Below are positions 1 to 6,192 of a stretch of DNA of 7,245 nt, piece by piece (the first letter of the stretch is position 1; every line of letters starts with the position of its first letter). The notes below the pieces were generated by a model. It saw nothing but the letters and a program-made list of their open reading frames with translations. It was not told the origin of the DNA and made no database searches. The translations under genes and the position numbers were made by a program. This stretch comes from Propionibacteriaceae bacterium. GTDB taxonomy: Bacteria; Actinomycetota; Actinomycetes; Propionibacteriales; Propionibacteriaceae. Where the stretch lies: NCBI GenBank assembly GCA_027346035.1, contig DAIESZ010000154.1, positions 1 to 7,245 of the forward strand, read 5' to 3'.

Positions 1-1
1 A

Positions 2-1192
2 GGCGGGGAAGGTAAGCGGCTGATGCCGCTGACCGCAGACCGGGCGAAGCCGGCCGTTCCCTTCGGCGGGAGCTATCGACTCATCGACTACGTCCTGTCG
101 AACCTCGTCAACTCCGACCTCCGCCAGATTGCGGTGCTCACCCAGTACAAGTCGCATTCCCTCGACAAACACATCTCGGTGACGTGGCGGATGTCGACCC
201 TGCTCGGCAACTACGTCACGCCGGTGCCGGCCCAGCAGCGCCTCGGTCCGCGGTGGTACCAGGGCAGCGCCGACGCGATCTACCAGTCGATGAACCTCAT
301 CAACGACGAGGATCCCGACTACGTCGTCGTCTTCGGCGCCGACAACATCTACCGCATGGACGTCGGCCAGATGCTTCAGGCGCACATCGACTCCGGTCTC
401 GGCGCCACGATCGCGGGTATCCGGGTGCCCCGCTCGCAGGCGTCCGCGTTCGGCATCATCGACGCCGATGTCGACCACCGGATCATCAGCTTCCTCGAAA
501 AGCCTGCCGACCCACCCGGGCTTCCCGATTCGCCCGACGAGTCCTACGCGTCGATGGGCAACTACGTGTTCACCCGGGAGGCGTTCGTCGCCGCGCTCGA
601 GGAGGACGCCCACAACCCCACCGCCCGCCACGACATGGGCGGCGACATCGTTCCGAGCTTCGTCGAAGCCGGAGACGCCCAGGTCTACGACTTCCGGGAC
701 AACGTGGTTCCGGGGGCCACCGACAACGACGCCAACTACTGGCGTGACGTGGGCACGATCGACGCGTACCACGAGGCCCACATGGATCTCGTCGCGGTCG
801 AACCGGAGTTCAACCTCTACAACACCGACTGGCCGATCTGGACCAGCCTGCCGCAGCTGCCGGGTGCCAAGTTCACCATGCGCGGCAACGCCGAGGACTC
901 AATCGTCAACGCCGGCTGCATCATCTCCGGCGGTGACGTCGACCACAGCGTGTTCGGCCCCAGCGTGCGGATCGAGAAGTGGTCGACGGTCGACTCGTCG
1001 ATCCTCATGAGCGGGGTCCGGGTCGGCCGCAACGCGGTGGTGCGCCGGGCGATTCTCGACAGGAACGTCGTCGTTCCCGACGGCGTGCAGATCGGCGTCG
1101 ATCACGAGCACGACCGGGCCCGCGGATTCCACGTGTCCGAGGGCGGCATCACCGTCGTCGCCAAGAACACCGTGGTCTCACCTCGCGACTGA
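2..1192 (+). CDS. glgC: Glucose-1-phosphate adenylyltransferase (ADP-glucose pyrophosphorylase), 5' partial
   Basis: GlgC joins ATP and glucose-1-phosphate to give ADP-glucose and pyrophosphate, the entry step to glycogen and, in many actinobacteria, maltose-1-phosphate and other alpha-glucans; it acts in the cytoplasm. The frame is already open at base 2 and encodes [20 protein letters not shown], the nucleotide-binding signature, so the ATG at 23 is internal. Only about the first 13-14 residues lie outside the window, judging from the mycobacterial protein of about 404 residues. Further family marks, counted from the Met at 23, are the [10 protein letters not shown] block (about 69-78), GADNIYRMD (105-113), the sugar-phosphate EKP lysine near base 500, and WRDVGT. 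A left-handed beta-helix domain with hexapeptide-like repeats ([22 protein letters not shown]) forms the C-terminus. GADN replaces the usual GADH. The gene ends in TGA and converges on the methyltransferase gene. Function is very secure; allosteric properties cannot be read. Confidence 0.97.
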   Translation, partial: GGEGKRLMPLTADRAKPAVPFGGSYRLIDYVLSNLVNSDLRQIAVLTQYKSHSLDKHISVTWRMSTLLGNYVTPVPAQQRLGPRWYQGSADAIYQSMNLINDEDPDYVVVFGADNIYRMDVGQMLQAHIDSGLGATIAGIRVPRSQASAFGIIDADVDHRIISFLEKPADPPGLPDSPDESYASMGNYVFTREAFVAALEEDAHNPTARHDMGGDIVPSFVEAGDAQVYDFRDNVVPGATDNDANYWRDVGTIDAYHEAHMDLVAVEPEFNLYNTDWPIWTSLPQLPGAKFTMRGNAEDSIVNAGCIISGGDVDHSVFGPSVRIEKWSTVDSSILMSGVRVGRNAVVRRAILDRNVVVPDGVQIGVDHEHDRARGFHVSEGGITVVAKNTVVSPRD

Positions 1193-1230
1193 TCGCTCAC
1201 CGGGGGCCGGGTCTTGAGAGCAGTGGGTTC

Positions 1231-1259
1231 GCCTGAGAGCGCGGGGTGCGCTCTCAGGC
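1231..1259. terminator. Bidirectional hairpin terminator between glgC and the methyltransferase gene
   Basis: GCCTGAGAGCGC (1231-1242), a five-base loop GGGGT, and GCGCTCTCAGGC (1248-1259) form a perfect 12-bp stem. It lies in the gap between two convergent genes, and its right arm covers the stop codon and last codon of the minus-strand methyltransferase gene. No T-run follows on either strand, which is common for actinobacterial intrinsic terminators. Bases 1193-1230 hold nothing else I recognise. Confidence 0.8.
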
Positions 1260-1922
1260 CTTGACGGCGACCAACAGGCCGTTGCCCACCGGGAGCAGGG
1301 CCGAGGTGAACTCCTCGGTCTCCTGCACAGACTGCAGCGCCTCTCGGATGATGAGGGTCTCGTCGTCGTCGTTGTCCTGGTCGGCCACGAGGTTGTGCCA
1401 CAGGGCGTCGTTCATGACGACCACGCCCCCGTGACGCAGCAGTCGGAGCGCCTGAGCGATGTATTCGACGTATTCGAGCTTGTCTCCGTTGATCAGGACA
1501 AGGTCGTAGGCGCCGTCGCGCAGCTTCGGCAGCACCTCGAGCGGCGCGCCGGAGATCAGCCGGAAGCGCTGCGGCTTCAGCCCTGCGGCGACGAACGACT
1601 GGCGTGCGGCCGACTGGCGGTCGGGTTCGGGGTCGATGCTGGTGAGCACGCCCGCAGGGTCCATGCCCTCGAACAGGGCCAGCCCGGTGGCACCGGCTCC
1701 ACTGCCGATCTCGACCACGGCGTGGGCCCGCAGCAACTGTGCGACCAGTCGAAGCGTGCCGATGGTTCCGGTGCTCGGCGCCTCGAGTCCCATGCCGACC
1801 GTGGCCTGGCGAGCCCGGGCGATCCCGTCGCCGACCTGTATGAAATCCTCGGCGAGTTCCCACGATTCAGGGCTCACGCCGTCGTGCCGCTGCCGGCCCT
1901 GCTCGCTCTGACGCTCCGTCAC
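1254..1922 (-). CDS. SAM-dependent O-methyltransferase, Rv1220c-like (Methyltransf_3 type)
   Basis: This is a 222-residue class I methyltransferase of the catechol/caffeoyl-CoA O-methyltransferase type; the substrate is unknown. The SAM-binding loop is EIGSGAGATG (71-80), the ribose-binding acidic residue is D97 in SIDPEP, and later strands read YDLVLINGDK (139-148) and GGVVVMNDALW (165-175). Length and layout match Rv1220c of M. tuberculosis, which likewise lies just upstream of sigE on the opposite strand. The residues that hold the divalent metal in plant and animal relatives (the first D of FVDAD, and DN of YDN) read N145 and N171-D172 here, so metal dependence is doubtful. The GTG at 1922 is chosen because a TANNNT box sits six bases upstream and no Shine-Dalgarno is seen; an in-frame GTG at residue 16 is the alternative. 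The gene is transcribed alone, divergent from dapA. Confidence 0.88.
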   Translation of the reverse strand: MTERQSEQGRQRHDGVSPESWELAEDFIQVGDGIARARQATVGMGLEAPSTGTIGTLRLVAQLLRAHAVVEIGSGAGATGLALFEGMDPAGVLTSIDPEPDRQSAARQSFVAAGLKPQRFRLISGAPLEVLPKLRDGAYDLVLINGDKLEYVEYIAQALRLLRHGGVVVMNDALWHNLVADQDNDDDETLIIREALQSVQETEEFTSALLPVGNGLLVAVKA

Positions 1923-1928
1923 GGCGTC

Positions 1929-1934
1929 AGACTA
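1929..1934 (-). promoter_or_regulatory. Probable -10 box of a leaderless promoter for the methyltransferase gene
   Basis: Read on the minus strand the sequence is TAGTCT, then GACGCC, then the GTG start at 1922. A TANNNT hexamer with exactly six bases before the start codon places +1 on the first base of the codon, the usual geometry of actinobacterial leaderless transcripts. No clear -35 element is seen. Confidence 0.55.
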
Positions 1935-1974
1935 CCAGCGGCGGTGTCCCGCGTCGTCACGCCCGCGACTCGCC

Positions 1975-1980
1975 TACGAT
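1975..1980 (+). promoter_or_regulatory. Probable -10 box of a leaderless promoter for dapA
   Basis: TACGAT, then GGCCCC, then the dapA ATG at 1987: TANNNT plus six bases, predicting transcription start at the A of ATG. There is no Shine-Dalgarno in the 20 bases before the ATG. A weak -35 candidate, TCGTCA, lies at 1954-1959 with a 15-base spacer. Confidence 0.6.
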
Positions 1981-1986
1981 GGCCCC

Positions 1987-2928
1987 ATGGATCCCGACAT
2001 GCCGGCCGAGTCGGCCCCCTTCGAGACCGTCACCGCCACCGCGGGCATCGTCGAACCGGTGTTCGGGCGACTCATCACGGCGATGGTCACCCCGTTCCAT
2101 GCCGACGGCTCACTCGACCTCGACACGGCCCGCAAACTCGCCCGCAGGCTCGTCGACGAGCAGCGCAACGACTCCCTGGTCATCAATGGCACCACGGGTG
2201 AGTCGCCGACCACCAGCGACGACGAGAAGCGCCGGCTCATCGAGACGGTCGCCGACGAGGTCGGTGACCGGGCGCAGGTCATCGCGGGCGTCGGCACGTT
2301 CAGCACGGCGCACACGATCGAACTCTCCCGCCAGGCGACCGAGGCCGGGGCCGATGGGCTGCTCGTCGTGACCCCCTATTACTCGCGCCCCCCGCAGGAC
2401 GCCCTCATCGCCCACTTCCGCGCCGTCGCCGATGCGGCCGAGGCGCCGATCATGATCTACGACATCCCGCACCGGTCAGGGGTCCCGGTCGACAGCGCCA
2501 CGTTCCTCGCGATCGCCGATCACCCGTTCATCGTCGCGGTCAAGGACGCCAAGGGCCAGGTCGTCGCCTCGTCGCGGGTGATCGCCGAGACCAATCTCTC
2601 CTATTACGCGGGTGACGACGCGATCACGCTGCCCCTGCTGTCGGTGGGCGGGGTGGGTGTCGTGGGCACGGCCACCCATTTCACCGGCCGGCGCATGCGC
2701 GAGATGATCGACGCGTTCGGCGCGGGGCGCCTCGACGAGGCGCTGGCGCTGCACCAGGCCCTCCTGCCGGTGATGACCGGCGTGTTCGCGACCCAGGGCG
2801 TCATGTTGGTCAAGGCCGGGCTGGCCCACCTCGGGTTCCCCGTCGGAGGGGTCCGCGGACCCCTGCTCCCGGCCTCCGACGAGGAGGCCGCCCGGTTCGC
2901 GGCGATCCTCGACGCCGCTGACCTGTGA
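1987..2928 (+). CDS. dapA: 4-hydroxy-tetrahydrodipicolinate synthase
   Basis: DapA condenses pyruvate with aspartate-4-semialdehyde, the first committed step towards meso-diaminopimelate and lysine, in the cytoplasm. The 313-residue protein is a class I aldolase-type TIM barrel. Visible active-site features are GTTGE (68-72) with the proton-relay Thr, TPYY (129-132), YDIPHRSG (158-165) with substrate-binding R163, Schiff-base K186 in VAVKDAKG, and YAGDDAITLPLLSVGG (207-222). All the catalytic residues of the E. coli enzyme have counterparts. About 27 residues precede the conserved start of the barrel (GRLITAMVTPF), a little longer than usual but compatible with actinobacterial DapA. The ATG at 1987 is supported by the -10 box six bases upstream. 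Its place just before sigE is not what I remember for mycobacteria, where dapA is elsewhere. Paralogous lyases of the family exist, but the intact motifs favour true DapA. Confidence 0.93.
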   Translation: MDPDMPAESAPFETVTATAGIVEPVFGRLITAMVTPFHADGSLDLDTARKLARRLVDEQRNDSLVINGTTGESPTTSDDEKRRLIETVADEVGDRAQVIAGVGTFSTAHTIELSRQATEAGADGLLVVTPYYSRPPQDALIAHFRAVADAAEAPIMIYDIPHRSGVPVDSATFLAIADHPFIVAVKDAKGQVVASSRVIAETNLSYYAGDDAITLPLLSVGGVGVVGTATHFTGRRMREMIDAFGAGRLDEALALHQALLPVMTGVFATQGVMLVKAGLAHLGFPVGGVRGPLLPASDEEAARFAAILDAADL

Positions 2929-2932
2929 TGCG

Positions 2933-2947
2933 GGGCCCACGGGGCCC
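2933..2947 (+). terminator. Possible short GC hairpin terminator after dapA
   Basis: GGGCCC (2933-2938), loop ACG, GGGCCC (2942-2947), four bases after the dapA stop. The stem is only 6 bp but all G-C, and no T-run follows. It may separate dapA from sigE, but read-through cannot be excluded. Confidence 0.4.
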
Positions 2948-2958
2948 GGCACCTGGGA

Positions 2959-2968
2959 GTGAGCTCAC
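2959..2968. repeat. Perfect 10-bp palindrome GTGAGCTCAC upstream of sigE
   Basis: GTGAGCTCAC is its own reverse complement and lies in the 117-base gap between the dapA stop and the likely sigE start. It could be an operator half-site pair for a dimeric regulator or simply part of the transcript end of dapA. No named regulator consensus is recognised. Confidence 0.3.
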
Positions 2969-3030
2969 CCTGAGCCGCCCCCGATGTTGCGGGGCTCTGG
3001 ATGCTTTCACAGCACCCGCACAGGTTGGCT

Positions 3031-3036
3031 GGAGAG
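3031..3036 (+). promoter_or_regulatory. Shine-Dalgarno that favours the GTG start of sigE
   Basis: GGAGAG lies nine bases before an in-frame GTG at 3046. It is the best-spaced ribosome site for sigE. A second purine-rich site, GAGGAG at 3069-3074, lies one base before ATG 3076 and four bases before ATG 3079, so a shorter isoform is possible. Confidence 0.5.
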
Positions 3037-3045
3037 ACTGCTGCG

Positions 3046-3696
3046 GTGACGGCCGAAACGTTCGGCCCGAGGAGCATGATGATCACACGATCAGCCCTGA
3101 AGACCGCCAGACCCCCCGTCGTCCGGCCGGCCCCCGCCGACTGGACCCCGCCCACGTGGGAAGAGCTCGTCCGGCAGCATTCGGCCATGGTCTACCGCCT
3201 CGCCTACCGTCTCACCGGCAATCAGCATGACGCCGAGGATCTCACCCAGGACGTGTTCCTCAAGGTGTTCCGCAGCCTGCACACCTTCACCCCCGGCACC
3301 CTCGAGGGCTGGTTGCACCGCATCACCACGAACCAGTTCCTCGACCAGGCCCGTCGCCGCGCCCGGGTGCGGATCGATCCCGTCGCCGACACCGGCAGCC
3401 GCCAGCCGGGTTCGGTCGGGCGGCCCGACACGCTGGTCGACGACGCCGGGCTCGCCCCCGACGTCGCCGGCGCCCTGGCGGCACTGTCGCCCGAGCAGCG
3501 CGCGGCCATCGTCCTGTGCGACGTCGAGGGCCTCAGCTACGACGAGGTCGCCCGGGTGCTCGACGTCAAGAGCGGCACGGTGCGCAGCCGGATCCATCGC
3601 GGGCGCGCGGCGATGCGCGCGGCGCTCGCTCACCGGGAACCACGGGCCGACCACGAACGTTATCTGGGAGTGCCCGCAGACTACGACGCAAGCTGA
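3046..3696 (+). CDS. sigE: ECF RNA polymerase sigma factor, SigE type
   Basis: This extracytoplasmic-function sigma factor directs RNA polymerase to envelope- and stress-response promoters and is held inactive by the anti-sigma factor encoded next. From the GTG at 3046 it has 216 residues. Sigma region 2 spans about 40-108, with [14 protein letters not shown] (58-71) and WLHRITTN (89-96) followed by an RRR cluster. A linker follows at about 110-138, and region 4 spans about 139-195 with [19 protein letters not shown] (147-165) and the helix-turn-helix [14 protein letters not shown] (174-187). These blocks are nearly those of mycobacterial SigE. The N-terminal 38 residues are not conserved, so the start is uncertain: ATG 3001, GTG 3046 (best Shine-Dalgarno), ATG 3076 or ATG 3079. 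Mycobacterial SigE is also reported to have alternative starts. The rseA-like gene begins 8 bases after the stop, indicating co-expression. Confidence 0.93.
   Translation: MTAETFGPRSMMITRSALKTARPPVVRPAPADWTPPTWEELVRQHSAMVYRLAYRLTGNQHDAEDLTQDVFLKVFRSLHTFTPGTLEGWLHRITTNQFLDQARRRARVRIDPVADTGSRQPGSVGRPDTLVDDAGLAPDVAGALAALSPEQRAAIVLCDVEGLSYDEVARVLDVKSGTVRSRIHRGRAAMRAALAHREPRADHERYLGVPADYDAS
3051..3067 (+). repeat. 7-bp perfect inverted repeat at the sigE start region
   Basis: GGCCGAA (3051-3057), spacer ACG, TTCGGCC (3061-3067). In RNA this would be a stable hairpin ending one base before the GAGGAG ribosome site at 3069-3074. It lies inside codons 2-8 if translation starts at 3046, or in the leader if it starts at 3076 or 3079. 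It could tune the choice between starts or bind a regulator as DNA; both are inference. Confidence 0.5.
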
Positions 3697-3704
3697 GGCC
3701 CGGG

Positions 3705-4529
3705 GTGTGGCGACGCCGTGACCGCCCGCGGCCGCCCGATGGGCGCGGTTGCGACGTCTGGCGCGCGCACGTCAGCGACTACGTCGATGCGACGATCTCC
3801 CCGGAACTCGGCGCGGCGATGGCGGCACATCTGTCGGTGTGTCCGCGGTGCCGCGCAGAGGTGGAGCTCGAACGACGACTGCGTGAGCACATGCGCACCG
3901 ACGGCCTGGTCAGCCCACCTCCGGCCCTGGCCGACCGGCTCGTGTCGATCGGCGGTGACCTGCCGAAGACCGTGTGGATGTCGGCGTCCGCGGTCGACAG
4001 GCTGCCCAGCCGTCGCCGCCGGAGGCGACGCATCACCGCCGCGACCATCGGGACCCTGACCAGCGTCGTCGTGCTCCTCGTCGTGGTCGGGTGGACGCTG
4101 GCGCCGGACCTTCCCCGTGTCACATCGGCGCGGGGGATGGCCGTGCAGCGGGCCGCGGTCGTGCCGGTATCGGCCACGGCCGATCCGTTCGACTGTCCCA
4201 GCCAGTTCGGGTGTCCGCCGGAACTCGCCGGGCTGCCGCTGGTCGACCTCACGGTGAGCGCCGACGCAGTCCTGCTGCTGTACGCGTCGGACGGGTCCGT
4301 CGTGGCGGTCGTCGAACAGTGGGGGGTGCTCGACGACGCGGGCCCCGCCGGGCTGGACCCGACGGTGGCCTCGCTCGCCTGGCAGAACGGCGACATCGTG
4401 TACGCGGTGAGCGCGAGCTCCCTGCTGCTCGCGACCACCGCCGAAAGCGAACTGCCGCACGCACCCGTGCCGGACGAGTCGCTCATGCAGCGGGTGTCGC
4501 GGGGGCTGAAACGGCTGGCCGGGCACTGA
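3705..4529 (+). CDS. rseA: Membrane-anchored zinc-type anti-sigma factor for SigE (RseA/CseE-like)
   Basis: This protein binds and silences SigE until envelope or redox stress releases it. The 274-residue product has an N-terminal anti-sigma domain with HVSDYVDATISPELG (22-36) and the ZAS motif H42-x3-C46-x2-C49 (HLSVCPRC). An arginine run (103-109) is followed by one membrane helix (about 110-133). The remaining roughly 140 residues should be outside the membrane. Mycobacterial RseA is about 154 residues, as I recall, so this one carries an extra outer part. That part has a close Cys pair, C164 and C170 (DCPSQFGC), and no fold I recognise. The GTG at 3705 is chosen because GAGG lies six bases upstream and it starts just after the sigE stop. 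The frame stays open upstream to about 3516, but those starts lie deep in sigE. Anti-sigma role is secure; the symbol is by position and motif. Confidence 0.87.
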   Translation: MWRRRDRPRPPDGRGCDVWRAHVSDYVDATISPELGAAMAAHLSVCPRCRAEVELERRLREHMRTDGLVSPPPALADRLVSIGGDLPKTVWMSASAVDRLPSRRRRRRRITAATIGTLTSVVVLLVVVGWTLAPDLPRVTSARGMAVQRAAVVPVSATADPFDCPSQFGCPPELAGLPLVDLTVSADAVLLLYASDGSVVAVVEQWGVLDDAGPAGLDPTVASLAWQNGDIVYAVSASSLLLATTAESELPHAPVPDESLMQRVSRGLKRLAGH

Positions 4530-4554
4530 TGGTGTTGCCGGTTGAGTCGTGGGC

Positions 4555-4560
4555 TAGGGT
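4555..4560 (+). promoter_or_regulatory. Probable -10 box of a leaderless promoter for tatB
   Basis: TAGGGT, then TCTACC, then the GTG start of tatB at 4567: again TANNNT plus exactly six bases. No Shine-Dalgarno precedes the GTG. This suggests tatB has its own constant promoter in the 37-base gap after the anti-sigma gene, in addition to any read-through from sigE. Confidence 0.55.
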
Positions 4561-4566
4561 TCTACC

Positions 4567-4974
4567 GTGTTCGGGATCGGTGGCTGGGAGTTGGGCTGGC
4601 TCGTTGTGCTGGCCATCATGCTCACGCCCCCCGAGAAGATCCCCGAACTGTCGCGCAAGGCCGCGCGGCTGTTGTTCTTCCTGCGCAACATCGCCAACGA
4701 CGCCACCTCCCAGTTGCGCAACGAACTCGGACCTGAGTACGCCGATCTCGAGTTGAGCGACCTGCATCCGAAGACGTTCGTGCAGAAGCACCTGCTCAAC
4801 GACATCCAGGACGAGCTCGACTCGATGCGCTCCGACATCGCCGACATCCGCGACGACCTCACCATCGAGGCCAGGAACGCCGGTGACCTCGTGAACGAGG
4901 TCACCGGCGAGTTCAACGGTGTCTCCTCCGATATCTCGCGGCACCGCATCGCCTTCGACGTCGAAGCCACCTGA
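4567..4974 (+). CDS. tatB: Sec-independent protein translocase subunit TatB
   Basis: TatB pairs with TatC in the cytoplasmic membrane to receive folded twin-arginine substrates. The 135-residue product starts MFGIGGWELGWLVVLAIML, a short N-terminal membrane helix with the conserved acidic residue E8. The hinge (T20-P21-P22-E23-K24) leads to the amphipathic helix (about 23-45), then SQLRNELGPEYADL (48-61) and an acidic helical segment (about 76-103). The tail ends FDVEAT, like the FDSDAT end of the mycobacterial protein. The usual Gly-Pro hinge (LGPEKLPEL) reads TPPEKIPEL here. The GTG start fits both the TatB N-terminus and the TAGGGT box upstream. It follows the anti-sigma gene, as in corynebacteria; mycobacteria have htrA in between. 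TatA could look similar, but length, the C-terminal motif and the position favour TatB. Confidence 0.93.
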   Translation: MFGIGGWELGWLVVLAIMLTPPEKIPELSRKAARLLFFLRNIANDATSQLRNELGPEYADLELSDLHPKTFVQKHLLNDIQDELDSMRSDIADIRDDLTIEARNAGDLVNEVTGEFNGVSSDISRHRIAFDVEAT

Positions 4975-4977
4975 GCG

Positions 4978-5037
4978 GAGCGGACCGCTCGCCCTCCGGG
5001 GGGCCGGCGGCCACCACCTTCCGGGAGTGTCCCCCGG
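4978..5037. terminator. GC-rich convergent terminator region between tatB and mrp
   Basis: Two small hairpins fill the 66-base gap between the convergent stops: GAGCG-GAC-CGCTC (4978-4990), and CCGGG (5021-5025) with CCCGG (5033-5037) around a seven-base loop. A competing CCGGGGGG run lies at 4996-5003. There is no T-run. The position supports two-way termination; the exact fold is uncertain. Confidence 0.45.
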
Positions 5038-5040
5038 CGG

Positions 5041-6192
5041 TCAGCCCGTGGCGACGCTGAGGTGCAGGCCCTCGAGGTTGCGCTTCTGACCGGCGATGGT
5101 GCGGGCGAGCTGCAGCAATGCCGCGGACGCCGGCGTCCCGGGGTCGGAGGTGACCAGCGGGGTTCCGCTGTCGCCCGACTCGCGCAGATCCTGCTGGATC
5201 GGCACCTGGGCGAGCAGCGGGATCTCGTATCCGAGCCGCTCGGTGAGGGTGTCGGCGACCGCCTGGCCGCCTCCGGTGCCGAAGAGCGGGACGCGGTGCG
5301 ACTCGCCGCAGTGGGGGCACTCGGTGTCGAGCCACGACATGTTCTCGACGACGCCGATCACCTTCTGCTGCATGATCGCGGCCATCGTGCCGGCCCGCTC
5401 GGCCACCTCGGCCGCGGCCACCTGCGGGGTGGTGACCACGAGGATCTGCGAGTTGGGCAGCTTCTGGCCCAGTGAGATCGCGACGTCGCCGGTGCCGGGG
5501 GGCAGGTCGAGGATCAGGTAGTCGAGGTCGCCCCAGTACACGTCGGAGAGCAGCTGGGTGAGGGCCCGGTCGAGGATCGGCCCGCGCCAGGCCACGACCT
5601 GGTCGCGGCTCGGCTTGAGCATCCCCACGCTGATCACCTTCAGACCCATCGCCGGCACCGGCATGATCATGTCGTCGACCGCGGTGGGACGGGTGTCACC
5701 GATGCCGAGCATGTCGGGGATCGAGTGGCCGTAGATGTCGGCGTCCAGCACCCCGACGGTTTTGCCGAGCGACTGCAGCGCCATCGCGAGGTTGACCGTC
5801 ACCGACGATTTGCCGACCCCGCCCTTCCCGGAGGCGACGGCGATGACCCGGGTGAGGTTGTCGTGGCGGGCGAACGGAATCTCGCGTTCGGCCCGGCCGC
5901 CCCGCAGCATCTGCCGCAGCGCGGAGCGTTGCTCGTCGTCCATGGCACCGAGATGCACGATGACCGCGGTGATGCCGTCGACCGCGGCGACGGCGTTCTC
6001 GACGTCGCGCTGCAGGGTGGATTGCAGGGGGCAACTCGAGACGGTGAGCAGAATGGTGACGCTCGCCACTCCGGCTCGGGTGATCGAGATCGAGTCGACC
6101 ATGCCGAGCTCGGTGATCGGGCGGCGGATCTCGGGGTCGATCACGTGGGCGAGTGCCTTGCGCACCTGCGGTTCCAGGGGATGTTCGTTCAC
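5041..6192 (-). CDS. mrp: Mrp/NBP35-family iron-sulfur cluster carrier ATPase (ApbC-like)
   Basis: Mrp proteins are cytoplasmic P-loop ATPases that hold and pass on Fe-S clusters. From the GTG at 6192 the product has 383 residues. An N-terminal MIP18/DUF59 domain (about 5-80) carries IDPEIRRPITELGMV (18-32) and C54. The ATPase domain has the deviant Walker A SGKGGVGKS (121-129), DADIYGHSIPDMLG (150-163) and ILDLPPGTGDVAIS (227-240). The C292-x2-C295 pair (CPHC), the usual site of a bridging cluster, is present, so an Fe-S role is well supported. An in-frame TTG at 6228 would add 12 residues and start one base after the DUF1003 stop. The GTG is preferred because family similarity begins there and GGAG lies close upstream, though only two bases away. 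It is the last gene of a minus-strand operon whose order matches mycobacteria. Confidence 0.94.
   Translation of the reverse strand: MNEHPLEPQVRKALAHVIDPEIRRPITELGMVDSISITRAGVASVTILLTVSSCPLQSTLQRDVENAVAAVDGITAVIVHLGAMDDEQRSALRQMLRGGRAEREIPFARHDNLTRVIAVASGKGGVGKSSVTVNLAMALQSLGKTVGVLDADIYGHSIPDMLGIGDTRPTAVDDMIMPVPAMGLKVISVGMLKPSRDQVVAWRGPILDRALTQLLSDVYWGDLDYLILDLPPGTGDVAISLGQKLPNSQILVVTTPQVAAAEVAERAGTMAAIMQQKVIGVVENMSWLDTECPHCGESHRVPLFGTGGGQAVADTLTERLGYEIPLLAQVPIQQDLRESGDSGTPLVTSDPGTPASAALLQLARTIAGQKRNLEGLHLSVATG

Noticed and set aside
1395..2201. A 268-codon plus-strand open frame running antisense through the methyltransferase gene and into dapA
   Set aside because: It is a high-GC shadow frame: its translation is Arg/His/Gly-rich without motifs, and the two genes it crosses have clear family signatures in other frames.
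2955..2988. Possible SigE-type autoregulatory promoter (GGGAGT ... GTT) before sigE
   Set aside because: The gap between the -35-like GGAGT and the -10-like GTT is about 25 bases, too long for the ECF consensus of roughly 16-19, and GGAAC itself is absent.
3516..3704. Upstream extension of the anti-sigma reading frame, overlapping the end of sigE
   Set aside because: The frame is open, but the extra residues are arginine-rich shadow of the sigma region 4 codons, and the anti-sigma domain starts after the sigE stop. GTG 3705 with GAGG upstream is the sensible start.
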